A stretch of DNA of 64,000 nt from Hungatella hathewayi (GTDB taxonomy: Bacteria > Bacillota > Clostridia > Lachnospirales > Lachnospiraceae), in contig CP102274.1 of assembly GCA_025149285.1 (NCBI GenBank), positions 2,247,501 to 2,311,500 of the forward strand, written 5' to 3'. The position numbers and the translations under genes are program-made. Under the pieces are notes generated by a model. The model was not told the origin of the DNA and searched no databases. It was given only the letters and a program-made list of their open reading frames with translations. Below, one piece after another: positions 53,789 to 62,715 of the stretch; position 1 is the stretch's first letter, and every line of letters starts with the position of its first letter.

Positions 53789-54814
53789 ATGAAGATTATT
53801 GTTTTAGCTGGCGGATACAGTCCGGAGCGGGAGGTATCCCTGTCCTCGGGTTCCTTAATTGCCAATGCGCTGATGGAGCAGGGCCATGAAGTGTTTTTTC
53901 TGGATCCCTGGCCTGGAATAAGGGAGGGGGAGGAAGTCCGTTACAGAACCAGGGAAGAGGGATATCATTTTTCCAGTGAAATCGGTATGGAGGCTCCTGA
54001 CTTGGAAAAGCTTAGAGCAGGGCATGGGATGAAAAAGACGCTGATTGGTCCCGGCGTTCTTAAAGCATGCCGGGAGGCGGATATGGTGTTTATCGCGCTC
54101 CACGGCGGTGCAGGGGAGGACGGACAGATTCAGGCGGTTCTGGAGGCATACGGAATTCCACATACGGGAAGCAGCTGGAAGGGCTGCCTGCTGGCGATGG
54201 ATAAGAATATTTCCAAGATTTTTATGCGGATGGCCGGAGTGGCAACTCCCGACTGGTATCTTGCAGAAAAGGGGAAAACCAGCCGGCCGGATTTCCTGCC
54301 CTGTGTCGTAAAGCCGCTGGACTGCGGTTCCAGTGTGGGAGTCACAATCGTGGAACGGGAAGAGGAGTGGTCTGCGGCGCTGGAAGCTGCGTTTTCCCAT
54401 GGCGGCCGCGTGCTGGTGGAGAAAAAGATTACAGGAAGAGAATTCTCCGTTGGCGTACTGGGTGACAGAGCCCTGCCTGCCATAGAGATTATACCGGAGA
54501 GTGGGTTTTACGATTATCAAAATAAGTATCAGCCCGGCATGACAAGGGAGATATGCCCGGCCTGGATCGATGGCATGCAGGAAGTAAAGATGAAGGAAAC
54601 AGCCCTGACAGTCCACCGTATCCTGGAGCTGGGATACTATTCCAGAGTCGACTTTATGATGGACGAAGACGGCGCCATTTACTGTCTTGAGGCCAATACG
54701 CTTCCGGGTATGACGCCTCTCAGCCTTCTTCCTCAGGAGGCGAAGGCGGCCGGAATTACATATCATGAATTATGCGAAGCAATTGTTAATAATGGGAAAG
54801 GAGCCGCATTATGA
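53789..54814 (+). CDS. ddl: D-alanine--D-alanine ligase
   Basis: 341 residues from ATG 53789 (AGAAGGGA upstream; open frame from 53738). ATP-grasp ligase with AGGYSPEREVSLSSG at the start, ALHGGAGEDGQIQAVLEAYG, IPHTGSSWKGCLLAMDKNIS, the central VKPLDCGSSVGV and the closing CLEANTLPGMTPLSLLPQEA. The substrate loop reads GFYDYQNKY with Tyr, as in D-Ala-D-Ala enzymes, not the Phe of VanA-type D-Ala-D-Lac ligases. Makes the D-Ala dimer for peptidoglycan. The dapF-like gene starts within its last codon (ATGA), a strong coupling. Confidence 0.92.
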   Translation: MKIIVLAGGYSPEREVSLSSGSLIANALMEQGHEVFFLDPWPGIREGEEVRYRTREEGYHFSSEIGMEAPDLEKLRAGHGMKKTLIGPGVLKACREADMVFIALHGGAGEDGQIQAVLEAYGIPHTGSSWKGCLLAMDKNISKIFMRMAGVATPDWYLAEKGKTSRPDFLPCVVKPLDCGSSVGVTIVEREEEWSAALEAAFSHGGRVLVEKKITGREFSVGVLGDRALPAIEIIPESGFYDYQNKYQPGMTREICPAWIDGMQEVKMKETALTVHRILELGYYSRVDFMMDEDGAIYCLEANTLPGMTPLSLLPQEAKAAGITYHELCEAIVNNGKGAAL

Positions 54815-55668
54815 AGATTACGTTAGAAAAATACCATGGACTCGGAAACGATTACCTGATCTTTGATCCGAATAAAAATGAATGGAAGCTCACAAAGGAG
54901 GCGGTACGGCTGATCTGTAACCGCAACTTCGGCGTCGGATCGGACGGCCTCCTCGTCGGCCCGATATTAGGGGAAAATAAGATGGAGGTGAAGATTTTAA
55001 ATCCGGATGGCAGCGAGGCGGAGCTAAGCGGCAACGGTGTCCGGATTTTCGGAAAGTATCTAAAGGATGCAGGTTATGTACAGAAGAACCATTTTGCGGT
55101 CAACACGTTAAGCGGGGAGCAGCAGATTCATTATCTGAATGAGGAGGGGACGAGAATCAAGGTTTCCATGGGACATTTGAGTTTCTGGAGCGACGAAATC
55201 CCGATGACGGGGCCGAGGCGGGAGGTGCTGAACGAGACGCTGACGTTTGGCAGCATTCCGTACCGGGTGACCTGCGTCTCCATCGGCAATCCTCACTGCG
55301 TAATCTGGCTGAATGATATTTCAAAGGATCTGGTCTGCCGGATCGGCCGCCATTCCGAAGCAGCGGACTGCTTCCCGGAGAAGGTTAATACGGAACTTCT
55401 GAGGGTGGTGGACAGAACCAACATCGAAATAGAGATTTATGAGAGAGGCGCGGGCTATACTCTGGCTTCCGGAACCAGCGGCTGTGCTGCTGCGGGGGCG
55501 GCCTATAAGATGGGACTTACAGATCCCAAAATGTACGTCCATATGCCGGGTGGGGTTCTCGAGGTGGAAATCGAGGAAGACGTCTCCGTCCTGATGACCG
55601 GAGACGTAGGCTATGTGGGGAAATTTACACTTTCCCATGAGATGACAGAGCAGCTGCGCAGTTTGTAG
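54811..55668 (+). CDS. DapF-family epimerase-like protein with both catalytic cysteines replaced by Ser
   Basis: 285 residues with the full diaminopimelate epimerase fold pattern: HGLGNDYLIFD, FGVGSDGLLVGP, ILNPDGSEAELSGNGVRIF, SIGNPHCVIW and ERGAGYTLASGTSGCAAAG. DapF needs two Cys that act as acid and base (Cys73 and Cys217 in E. coli). Here the first is Ser73 (codon AGC, 55027-55029) and the second is Ser220 (TCC, 55468-55470); the nearest Cys is residue 225. Serine pairs occur in some proline-racemase superfamily dehydratases, so activity may differ from LL/meso-DAP epimerisation or be lost. Automated annotation would call this dapF. Coupled by ATGA to ddl, which points to D-amino acid or wall metabolism. 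Confidence 0.85.
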   Translation: MKITLEKYHGLGNDYLIFDPNKNEWKLTKEAVRLICNRNFGVGSDGLLVGPILGENKMEVKILNPDGSEAELSGNGVRIFGKYLKDAGYVQKNHFAVNTLSGEQQIHYLNEEGTRIKVSMGHLSFWSDEIPMTGPRREVLNETLTFGSIPYRVTCVSIGNPHCVIWLNDISKDLVCRIGRHSEAADCFPEKVNTELLRVVDRTNIEIEIYERGAGYTLASGTSGCAAAGAAYKMGLTDPKMYVHMPGGVLEVEIEEDVSVLMTGDVGYVGKFTLSHEMTEQLRSL

Positions 55669-55687
55669 AATACTATAACAGATTTCA

Positions 55688-55736
55688 GGAGAAGGGGGAC
55701 CGGTTTCAGACGGTATCCCTTCTCTTTTCCTTTTTT
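55688..55736 (+). terminator. Rho-independent terminator after ddl/dapF-like operon
   Basis: GGAGAAGGGGGACCG (55688-55702) pairs with CGGTATCCCTTCTC (55711-55724), followed by TTTTCCTTTTTT. Confidence 0.9.
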
Positions 55737-55917
55737 ATCTGCGTTTGCCGATGACGGTGAAGGACCGCCGTACCGGACAGCAGACCATAAACGGAAACAT
55801 CAGGATAAACAGAAACATCAATCCCGTTTTGTTGACGTATTGCCGCTTCATAGATTATAATAGATAATAATTGTGATTGAATGTCTGCAGCTCTGGCTGC
55901 GGCAGGGAGGCGGGGTT

Positions 55918-58900
55918 ATGAATCAGTTGCCAGCAGCTGGAGAAGGTACCGGCATTTATGTGATAGATGGAGAATTCAGAGTAGTCTATTTTAATGAAAC
56001 AGCAAAGGCGGTTTGTCCGAATCTGAGAGTGGGGGATCTCTGCTACCGGGGGATCTGTAATGGAAGTGCACCATGCAGCAGCTGCCCGGACAGGAACGAG
56101 GACTGCAGCAGGCTTCTGCTGTACGATGCGGTAAACCGGCAGTGGATAGAATTATCTTCGGGGCGGATTGAATGGCCGGGGCACGGGAGGTGCAGGCTGA
56201 TGCTCTTTAAGGTCGTGGACCGGCAGAGTATGAGTCTCTTTTACGATTTGACGGAGACCAGTGCCTATGAGGAGCTGTTCGAACTGAACCTGGCAGAGAA
56301 TACCTATAAGATACTCTTTCACCAGAATGGAAAATATGTAATTCCCGACATGGAGGGCAGACTGGATTCCATGTGCATGGAGGTGGCGGATCATATGATC
56401 TGCCCGGAGGACCGGGAACGTTTCCTGGAGTTCTGGAATTTCGATACGCTGGCTCAGCGGCTGAGCGGGAACAACCACACCATAAGAGGGGAGTTCCGGA
56501 AACTTCTTGTATCCGGGGAATACTGCTGGGTTGCCCAGACGGCCATACAGCTGCATACAGGGGAGCAGGATAAAACGGTTATTATGGTTTTCATCCAGGA
56601 CATCGACAAACAGAAGAAGCAGGAGATTGCGGCCGCGAACAGCGGAAAGAGCGGACTGGAAGAAAAGGATTCCATGATGGGACTGTACCGTTATGGCCCG
56701 TTTCTCGAGAGGGCGGAACAGTTCCTTAGGGAAAAGAGCGGAAGTAAGTTCAGCATGGTCGCCATAGATATCGAACATTTTAAGCTGTTTAACGAGTGGT
56801 ACGGGGAAGAGGCTGGGGACCGGTTTCTGACCAGCATTGCAGAGCAGTTAAAAGAAGTGGAAAAGCAGTATGATTCCATGGCCGGTTATATGGGAGGCGA
56901 CGATTTTGCCATCATTATTCCGAGAGAGGAATCGGTTCTCCGGAACCTGGAGCGGGGAATCAGGCATTTTGTGAAGCAGTATGGGGGGAGCGTCGGCTTC
57001 CTTCCCGCCTTCGGCGTCTATGAGATTGAGGAGTGGGACGTATCGGTCAGTATGATGTATGACAGAGCCTCCATCGCCCTCGCCTCGGTGAAAGGAAACT
57101 ACCTAAACCGTATGGGACGGTACGATGCCGGAATGAAAAAGAAGATGGAGGATGACCAGCTCCTGCTTTCGGAGGTTCAGAGGGCCCTGGACAACCATGA
57201 GTTTATCTTTTACGCCCAGCCACAGTGCAATATGCTGACAGGAAAGATTATCGGACTGGAATCCCTGGTCAGATGGAAGCATCCCGTCAGGGGCGTGGTG
57301 CAGCCGGGGGAATTTATTCCTTTGCTGGAGCGGAATGGCTTTATCACCAATTTAGACTTATACGTGTGGGATATGGTGTGCGCCCGGCTCCATGACTGGA
57401 TTGCCGCAGGGCACAAGCCGGTGCCGATCGCAGTCAATGTCTCCAGAATCGATATTTATTCCATGAATGTTACGAATACCTTTGTGGAACTGACGGGCCG
57501 GTACGGGATCGCCCCGGCGCTTCTGGCTATCGAGATCACGGAAAGCGCCTATGCGGAAGATTATAATCTCATCCGCCAGGTGGTGATCGATTTGAGAAAA
57601 GCGGGATTTACCGTATTTATGGACGACTTTGGAAGCGGGTATTCCTCACTCAACATGCTGAAGGATGTGAATGTGGATGTCATTAAGATCGATACCAAGT
57701 TTCTGGATATGAACGAGCACAGCCAGAACCGCGGTATGGGAATCCTGGAGACCATTGTCCGCATGGCAAGGCTGACGCAGCTTCGCGTGATCGCGGAGGG
57801 AGTGGAGAAAAAGGAGCATGTGGATTTCCTGAGAAATGTAGGCTGTATCTACGGCCAGGGCTATTACTATTACCGCCCGATGCCGATCGAACAGTTTGAA
57901 CCGCTGCTTCTGGATGAAGAGAATGTGGATTACCGTGGGATTTTGGCGCATCAGCTGGAAGAACTCCGGCTGGAGGATCTGGTCAATAAAGATGTGACCA
58001 GTGATGCGATCCTCAATAATATGCTGGGAGGGATGGCCCTTTACGATGTCTGCGGAGATAAGATCGAGCTGCTTCAAGTGAACGAGGGATATTACCGGGT
58101 GACCGGCTGCAATCCTGTCGATCTGGAGGAGCGCAGGAAATCGATTTTGGCTCAGATCCATGAGGAGGACCGCGATAAGGTGTTTGACCTTTTCGAGACG
58201 GCGTATAAAAATCCTTTAAAGGGGGCAGACGGTACCATACGGCGTTACAGGCTGAACGGAGAACTGATGTGGATCTCCCTGCGGATCTTTTTCTTAAAGG
58301 AGAGAGATGAGCACAGGCTGTTTTATGGATCTGTCAGTGATGTGACAGAGGGGAAGCGCCGGGAGGAAAAGCTGATTGCATCCCGGAAAATTCTCGCGGA
58401 TGTGTTAAATATCAATGGAGAGGAAGCGGAATTTGGACTTGACGAGATCATGGCTCTGAGCCGTGAGGTGAAGGAATGCAGAAAACGTCTGGGAGAGCTG
58501 GAGCGGTGCAGACTGGCGGAGACGGATCCTCTGACTGGTCTCCATAACGGGAAGACGGCAGTTCCTCTGATGAAGGAATGGATTGCCAGGCGCAGAGGAC
58601 AGCCGTCCGCCCTGGTACTGTTCCGGTTTGACGGTTTCAAAGCAGTGAATGAGGAACTGGGCCAGATAAACGGAGAACGGATTCTGGTGAACAGCGTGGA
58701 GAAGCTGAAGCGCTTTTTCCGGGAGGAAGATATCGTCTGCCGGATCGGCGGATATGAAATCCTGGTTCTCTGCAAGAATATCGGGGAGAGTGACATGCGC
58801 AGGAAGCTGGAACAGCTGATGGCGGACATGAAACTGGAACTGGCCCTTGAGTCCGCCGGGATGCGGCCGTCCATCAACGCGGGTTACGTGATGACCGCAG

Positions 58901-59013
58901 GCGGAGGTACAGATTTTGATGACCTTTACGAAAAGGCCAGACAGGCGTTAAAAATGGCGTCTGCCCGGGGAAAAGGCATCTGCATGCGCTGTGGGCAGGA
59001 AATTACGGATTAG
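55918..59013 (+). CDS. Large cytoplasmic PAS/GGDEF/EAL/PAS/GGDEF c-di-GMP protein with Cys-rich N-terminal PAS
   Basis: About 1031 residues from ATG 55918 (GGGAGGCGGGG upstream; frame open from GTG 55873). Residues 5-110: PAS-like domain holding a cysteine cluster CYRGICNGSAPCSSCP near 42-57 and EDC near 62. Residues 110-225: second PAS-like region. Residues 260-410: GGDEF domain with GGDDF in YMGGDDFAII near 326-330. Residues 425-665: EAL domain whose motif is ESL in GLESLVRW near 447, with MDDFGSGYSSL near 568. Residues 695-815: PAS. Residues 862-1025: degenerate GGDEF with GGYEI in CRIGGYEIL. No membrane segment. Cyclase and phosphodiesterase activity are both possible; the Cys cluster suggests metal, Fe-S or redox sensing. 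Confidence 0.88.
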   Translation: MNQLPAAGEGTGIYVIDGEFRVVYFNETAKAVCPNLRVGDLCYRGICNGSAPCSSCPDRNEDCSRLLLYDAVNRQWIELSSGRIEWPGHGRCRLMLFKVVDRQSMSLFYDLTETSAYEELFELNLAENTYKILFHQNGKYVIPDMEGRLDSMCMEVADHMICPEDRERFLEFWNFDTLAQRLSGNNHTIRGEFRKLLVSGEYCWVAQTAIQLHTGEQDKTVIMVFIQDIDKQKKQEIAAANSGKSGLEEKDSMMGLYRYGPFLERAEQFLREKSGSKFSMVAIDIEHFKLFNEWYGEEAGDRFLTSIAEQLKEVEKQYDSMAGYMGGDDFAIIIPREESVLRNLERGIRHFVKQYGGSVGFLPAFGVYEIEEWDVSVSMMYDRASIALASVKGNYLNRMGRYDAGMKKKMEDDQLLLSEVQRALDNHEFIFYAQPQCNMLTGKIIGLESLVRWKHPVRGVVQPGEFIPLLERNGFITNLDLYVWDMVCARLHDWIAAGHKPVPIAVNVSRIDIYSMNVTNTFVELTGRYGIAPALLAIEITESAYAEDYNLIRQVVIDLRKAGFTVFMDDFGSGYSSLNMLKDVNVDVIKIDTKFLDMNEHSQNRGMGILETIVRMARLTQLRVIAEGVEKKEHVDFLRNVGCIYGQGYYYYRPMPIEQFEPLLLDEENVDYRGILAHQLEELRLEDLVNKDVTSDAILNNMLGGMALYDVCGDKIELLQVNEGYYRVTGCNPVDLEERRKSILAQIHEEDRDKVFDLFETAYKNPLKGADGTIRRYRLNGELMWISLRIFFLKERDEHRLFYGSVSDVTEGKRREEKLIASRKILADVLNINGEEAEFGLDEIMALSREVKECRKRLGELERCRLAETDPLTGLHNGKTAVPLMKEWIARRRGQPSALVLFRFDGFKAVNEELGQINGERILVNSVEKLKRFFREEDIVCRIGGYEILVLCKNIGESDMRRKLEQLMADMKLELALESAGMRPSINAGYVMTAGGGTDFDDLYEKARQALKMASARGKGICMRCGQEITD

Positions 59014-59029
59014 CCTGATGGCAGACGGG

Positions 59030-59092
59030 GAGCCGGGGCGCTGCCAGGTGTGGAAAGACGCCTGCGGCTGCCCCGGCTCTTCATTTTTTTTA
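59030..59092 (+). terminator. Rho-independent terminator
   Basis: AGCCGGGG (59031-59038) pairs with CCCCGGCT (59071-59078), and inner GC pairs extend the stem; followed by CTTCATTTTTTTT. Confidence 0.85.
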
Positions 59093-59115
59093 TAGACCTT
59101 GGGTTACGGGTATGG

Positions 59116-59121
59116 TATACT
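59116..59121 (+). promoter_or_regulatory. Extended -10 promoter of the aminotransferase operon
   Basis: TGGTATACT gives an extended -10 with TATACT at 59116-59121; the -35 (TAGACC, 59093-59098) is weak. About 68 bases to ATG 59189. Confidence 0.5.
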
Positions 59122-59188
59122 AGGAACACTTGGTAAGGCAATTCACAAACCTTACCGGCAATTACATAAAAAGTGAGGGAATGAGGAT

Positions 59189-60397
59189 ATGATAGCTGAG
59201 AAGATGAGGCCCCTTGTTGAAAATAATTCTGCTATTCGGGCCATGTTTGAAGAAGGAAAACGACTGGCGGCCATCTATGGACCGGAGAATGTCTATGATT
59301 TCAGCCTTGGCAATCCCAATGTGCCGGCACCGGAGGCAGTGAACCGGGCGATTACGGATATTGTGGCGGAAGAAGCCTCCACCATGGTTCATGGATACAT
59401 GAGCAATGCAGGCTTCGAGGATGTCCGGGATACAGTGGCACAGTCGCTGAACCGGAGATTCGGCACGCATTTTCATCTGGAGAATATTCTGATGACCGTG
59501 GGCGCCGCCAGCGGGATGAACGTTATTTTAAAGACGATTCTGGATCCGGGAGATGAGGTGATCGTATTTGCCCCCTATTTTATGGAGTACGGTGCCTATG
59601 TGAGAAATTACGATGGAGTGCTGGTGACCGTGTCTCCGGATATCTCCTCATTCCAGCCCAACATAGAGGAGTTCAAAGAGAAAATAACCGGCAGGACGAA
59701 GGCGGTGATCATCAATACGCCCAACAACCCTACGGGGGTGGTCTATTCGGCAAAGACGCTGGAGCGGATTGGCGCTGTCATGAGGGAAAAGGAGGCGGAG
59801 TATGGAACTTCCATCGTGCTGCTGTCAGATGAGCCCTACCGGGAACTGGCCTATGACGGTGTGGAGGTGCCTTATGTGACGCCGTTTTACCATAATACCG
59901 TTGTCTGCTACTCTTACAGCAAGTCCCTGTCACTACCGGGGGAACGGATTGGATACCTGGTCATTCCGGATGAACTGGAGGATTCGAAGGCGGTTATTGC
60001 CGCAGCGTCCATCGCAAACCGTGTCCTCGGCTGTGTAAACGCTCCCTCGCTGATGCAGCGGGTCATCATGCGCTGTATCGATGAGAAGGTAAATGTGGAA
60101 GCCTATGACAGGAACCGGAATCTTCTGTACAACGGACTGCGCGGTTTTGGCTTTGAGTGCATCCGGCCGGAGGGCGCCTTCTATTTATTCGTAAAATCGC
60201 CGGAGGCGGACGACAGGGCTTTCAGTGAAGCGTGCAAAAAGCATCGTCTCCTAGTTGTGCCAGGAACCTCCTTTGGCTGTCCCGGTTATGTGAGAATTTC
60301 CTATTGTGTGTCTTATGAGCAGATTGAGCGGTCTCTGCCGGCTTTTCAGGCAGTTGCCGGAGAGTACGGGCTTGCACAGCAGGAGGGTGAACGATGA
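59189..60397 (+). CDS. PLP-dependent aminotransferase, class I/II (aspartate aminotransferase-like)
   Basis: 402 residues. Fold-type I aminotransferase with VYDFSLGNPNVPAPE, HGYMSNAGFEDVRD, TVGAASGMNVILKTI, INTPNNPTGVVYS, the DEPYREL segment and PLP Lys245 in YSYSKSLSLPGERIGY. C-terminal substrate Arg is in YVRISYCVS. It transfers an amino group between an amino acid and a 2-oxo acid; the exact pair (Asp, Ala, aromatic) is not readable. The next gene, a HisC-type aminotransferase, overlaps it by 4 bases (ATGA), so the two are coexpressed. Confidence 0.92.
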   Translation: MIAEKMRPLVENNSAIRAMFEEGKRLAAIYGPENVYDFSLGNPNVPAPEAVNRAITDIVAEEASTMVHGYMSNAGFEDVRDTVAQSLNRRFGTHFHLENILMTVGAASGMNVILKTILDPGDEVIVFAPYFMEYGAYVRNYDGVLVTVSPDISSFQPNIEEFKEKITGRTKAVIINTPNNPTGVVYSAKTLERIGAVMREKEAEYGTSIVLLSDEPYRELAYDGVEVPYVTPFYHNTVVCYSYSKSLSLPGERIGYLVIPDELEDSKAVIAAASIANRVLGCVNAPSLMQRVIMRCIDEKVNVEAYDRNRNLLYNGLRGFGFECIRPEGAFYLFVKSPEADDRAFSEACKKHRLLVVPGTSFGCPGYVRISYCVSYEQIERSLPAFQAVAGEYGLAQQEGER

Positions 60398-61446
60398 AAC
60401 CATGGAAGGCAAATATCAGAAAAGTAATTCCTTATGTGCCGGGAGACCAGCCGAAGGGCAGCCATTTAATTAAGCTGAATACCAACGAGAACCCCTATCC
60501 GCCGTCTCCTTTCGTGAGCGGGGCGCTGAAGGAGATGGATTACGATCTGTTCAGAAAATATCCGGATCCCGCAGCTTCGGTTCTTGTGGATGCACTTGCG
60601 GAATATTATAATGTAGACAGTGATGAGATCTTTGTAGGGGTAGGCTCCGACGATGTGATTGCGATGGCGTTTATGACATTTTTTAATTCTTCAAAGCCGG
60701 TGCTTTTTCCGGATATCTCCTACTCCTTCTATCCGGTGTGGGCGGAGCTTTTCGGCGTGCCCTGTGAGAAGCCGGCGCTGAATAAGGAGTTTCAGATTGT
60801 AAAAGAAGACTATTACCGTGAGAACGGCGGGATTATTTTTCCGAATCCCAATGCGCCTACCGGGCTCTATATGCCGCTTTCCGAGGTGGAGGACATCATT
60901 TCCCATAATCAGGAGTCCGTAGTGATCGTGGACGAGGCCTACATCGATTTTGGCGGAAAAAGTGCGCTTCCCCTCACCAGGAAGTATGAAAATCTGCTGG
61001 TGGTGCAGACTTTCAGTAAGTCGAGATCCATGGCCGGCATGAGAATCGGCTTTGCCATCGGAAATCCGGACTTAATCCGTGCCTTAAATGACGTGAAATA
61101 CTCTTACAATTCCTATACCATGAATATGCCGTCCCAGATCCTGGGGGCAAAGGCTGTGGAAGACCAGGCGTATTTTAAAGAGACGACGGAGAAGATTATC
61201 CGTACGAGAGAACAGGCAAAGGTAAGGCTTCGTGAGCTTGGCTTCACATTTCCTGACTCCATGGCGAATTTTATCTTTGCTTCCCACAAAACGGCCATGG
61301 CGAAGGATATCTATGAGGCGCTCAGGGCGAATCACATCTTTGTCAGGTATTTTAACCAGCCGGGGATTGATGATTATCTGCGCATTACCATCGGTACGGA
61401 TGAGGAGATGGAGGCGCTGTATCGATTTTTGGAGGAATATCTTTAG
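60394..61446 (+). CDS. Histidinol-phosphate aminotransferase-like enzyme
   Basis: 350 residues, the usual HisC length. KLNTNENPYPPSP opens the fold; VGVGSDDVIAM, FPNPNAPTGLYMP, IVDEAYIDFGG and PLP Lys209 in TFSKSRSMAGMRIGFA follow, with YLRITIGTDEEM near the end (Arg for the acidic substrate group). This is the HisC/Cobd-like class. No other his gene is in the window, and pairing with another aminotransferase leaves room for aromatic or other specificity, so hisC is not assigned as a symbol. Confidence 0.9.
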   Translation: MKPWKANIRKVIPYVPGDQPKGSHLIKLNTNENPYPPSPFVSGALKEMDYDLFRKYPDPAASVLVDALAEYYNVDSDEIFVGVGSDDVIAMAFMTFFNSSKPVLFPDISYSFYPVWAELFGVPCEKPALNKEFQIVKEDYYRENGGIIFPNPNAPTGLYMPLSEVEDIISHNQESVVIVDEAYIDFGGKSALPLTRKYENLLVVQTFSKSRSMAGMRIGFAIGNPDLIRALNDVKYSYNSYTMNMPSQILGAKAVEDQAYFKETTEKIIRTREQAKVRLRELGFTFPDSMANFIFASHKTAMAKDIYEALRANHIFVRYFNQPGIDDYLRITIGTDEEMEALYRFLEEYL

Positions 61447-61519
61447 AGCTGCGTTACCGCGGGCAGCGGGGCATTTGGCTTATCATGGTTCCGGCCGGGG
61501 TGTATAGTAAGGACAGGTG

Positions 61520-62653
61520 ATGAATATGAATCATTGGAAGAAGTACTGCAGGTTAATTCTGAATATTGTTATCCCCCTGCTTGTTATCTGGCTGGTCTGT
61601 TTTATAGGACCGCGTTTATTAAAATTTTTCCTGCCGTTTGTGATCGGCTGGATTATTGCGATGATTGCCAATCCGCTTGTAAAGTTTCTGGAAAAGCGAG
61701 TGAAGATTGTGAGAAAGCACAGCTCCATGATGATTGTGGTGGCTGTTCTGGCGCTTATTATCACGCTTCTTTACTTTGTCATATCAAAGCTGGTATCGGA
61801 GACCGTCGGTTTTGTAGGGGATATACCAAAGTATTATGAATCGGCCTCCATAGAGGTTCAGAAAATGCTGCTTTCCGTGGAACGGCTTCTGCAGTTCCTG
61901 CCACAGGGCGTTTCGGATTCTGTAAACCAGTTCTTCGGACATATCGGAGAGTATTTGAATCTGGCAGTGCAGAAGATCGCAAGCCCTACGGTAACGGTTG
62001 CCGGCAATGTGGTAAAGAGCATTCCCGCGGCGCTGGTGTATACCATCGTCACGATCTTCTCGTCTTACTTATTCATTGTGAACCGGGATAAGATACTGGA
62101 CTTTTTTAAGAAATATATGCCGGAGGGCGGATCTAAGTATTATAAATACCTGAGAAAAGATGTCAGGCATCTGGTTGGCGGTTACTTTCTTGCACAGTTT
62201 AAGATTATGTTTGTAGTAGCAGTCGTGCTTGCCGCCGGTTTTCTGGTACTAAGGGTCGATTACGCCCTTCTGATTGCCGTTATCGTGGCTTTCCTGGACT
62301 TCCTTCCGGTGCTGGGAACCGGGACGATCCTGGTTCCCTGGGCGGTGATCCGGCTCTTTTCCGGAGATACCTACTTTGCTCTGTGGATGCTTGCGCTCTA
62401 CGTTCTGACACAGGTACTGAGACGTGTGATAGAACCAAAGATCGTGGGAGACACCATGGGACTGGATCCGCTGGCGACGCTGCTGTTTCTGTATCTGGGA
62501 TTTAAGTTTAACGGAATCGCAGGTATGGTGCTGGCTGTCCCCATCGGCATGCTGTTTTTGAATCTGTATGAGTTCGGGGCTTTTGATTCCCTGATCAGCA
62601 GTGTGAAGACGCTGGTTCACGATATCAATGCATTCCGGCGGGGACCGGACTGA
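61520..62653 (+). CDS. AI-2E family / YtvI-like membrane protein
   Basis: About 377 residues from ATG 61520 (AAGGACAGG upstream; ATG 61526 is also possible). Two N-terminal helix pairs, a soluble middle part (about 90-165), then a helix run containing FLDFLPVLGTGTILVPWAVI and ATLLFLYLGFKFNGIAGMVL, the conserved C-terminal core of the AI-2E transporter family. Clostridial members include the sporulation protein YtvI and putative sodium or permease proteins; the substrate is not established. It has a short gap from the aminotransferase pair and may have its own promoter. Confidence 0.87.
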   Translation: MNMNHWKKYCRLILNIVIPLLVIWLVCFIGPRLLKFFLPFVIGWIIAMIANPLVKFLEKRVKIVRKHSSMMIVVAVLALIITLLYFVISKLVSETVGFVGDIPKYYESASIEVQKMLLSVERLLQFLPQGVSDSVNQFFGHIGEYLNLAVQKIASPTVTVAGNVVKSIPAALVYTIVTIFSSYLFIVNRDKILDFFKKYMPEGGSKYYKYLRKDVRHLVGGYFLAQFKIMFVVAVVLAAGFLVLRVDYALLIAVIVAFLDFLPVLGTGTILVPWAVIRLFSGDTYFALWMLALYVLTQVLRRVIEPKIVGDTMGLDPLATLLFLYLGFKFNGIAGMVLAVPIGMLFLNLYEFGAFDSLISSVKTLVHDINAFRRGPD

Positions 62654-62715
62654 CGGGAAGGACAGCGTAATACCATAATGAAAAGATAAAAGAAAGGAAC
62701 GAACAGGAGGAAAGA

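Noticed and set aside
54301..54560. Ddl as a VanA-type D-Ala-D-Lac ligase
   Set aside because: The substrate loop keeps Tyr in GFYDY, as in D-Ala-D-Ala enzymes, and no vanH or vanX gene is adjacent.
53855..54766. About 303-codon minus-strand frame opposite ddl
   Set aside because: Complete overlap with a ligase carrying all ATP-grasp motifs; the antisense product resembles no family.
55873..55917. GTG 55873 as start of the large GGDEF/EAL protein
   Set aside because: No ribosome site before it; ATG 55918 has GGGAGGCGGGG at good spacing, and the extra 15 residues fit no domain.
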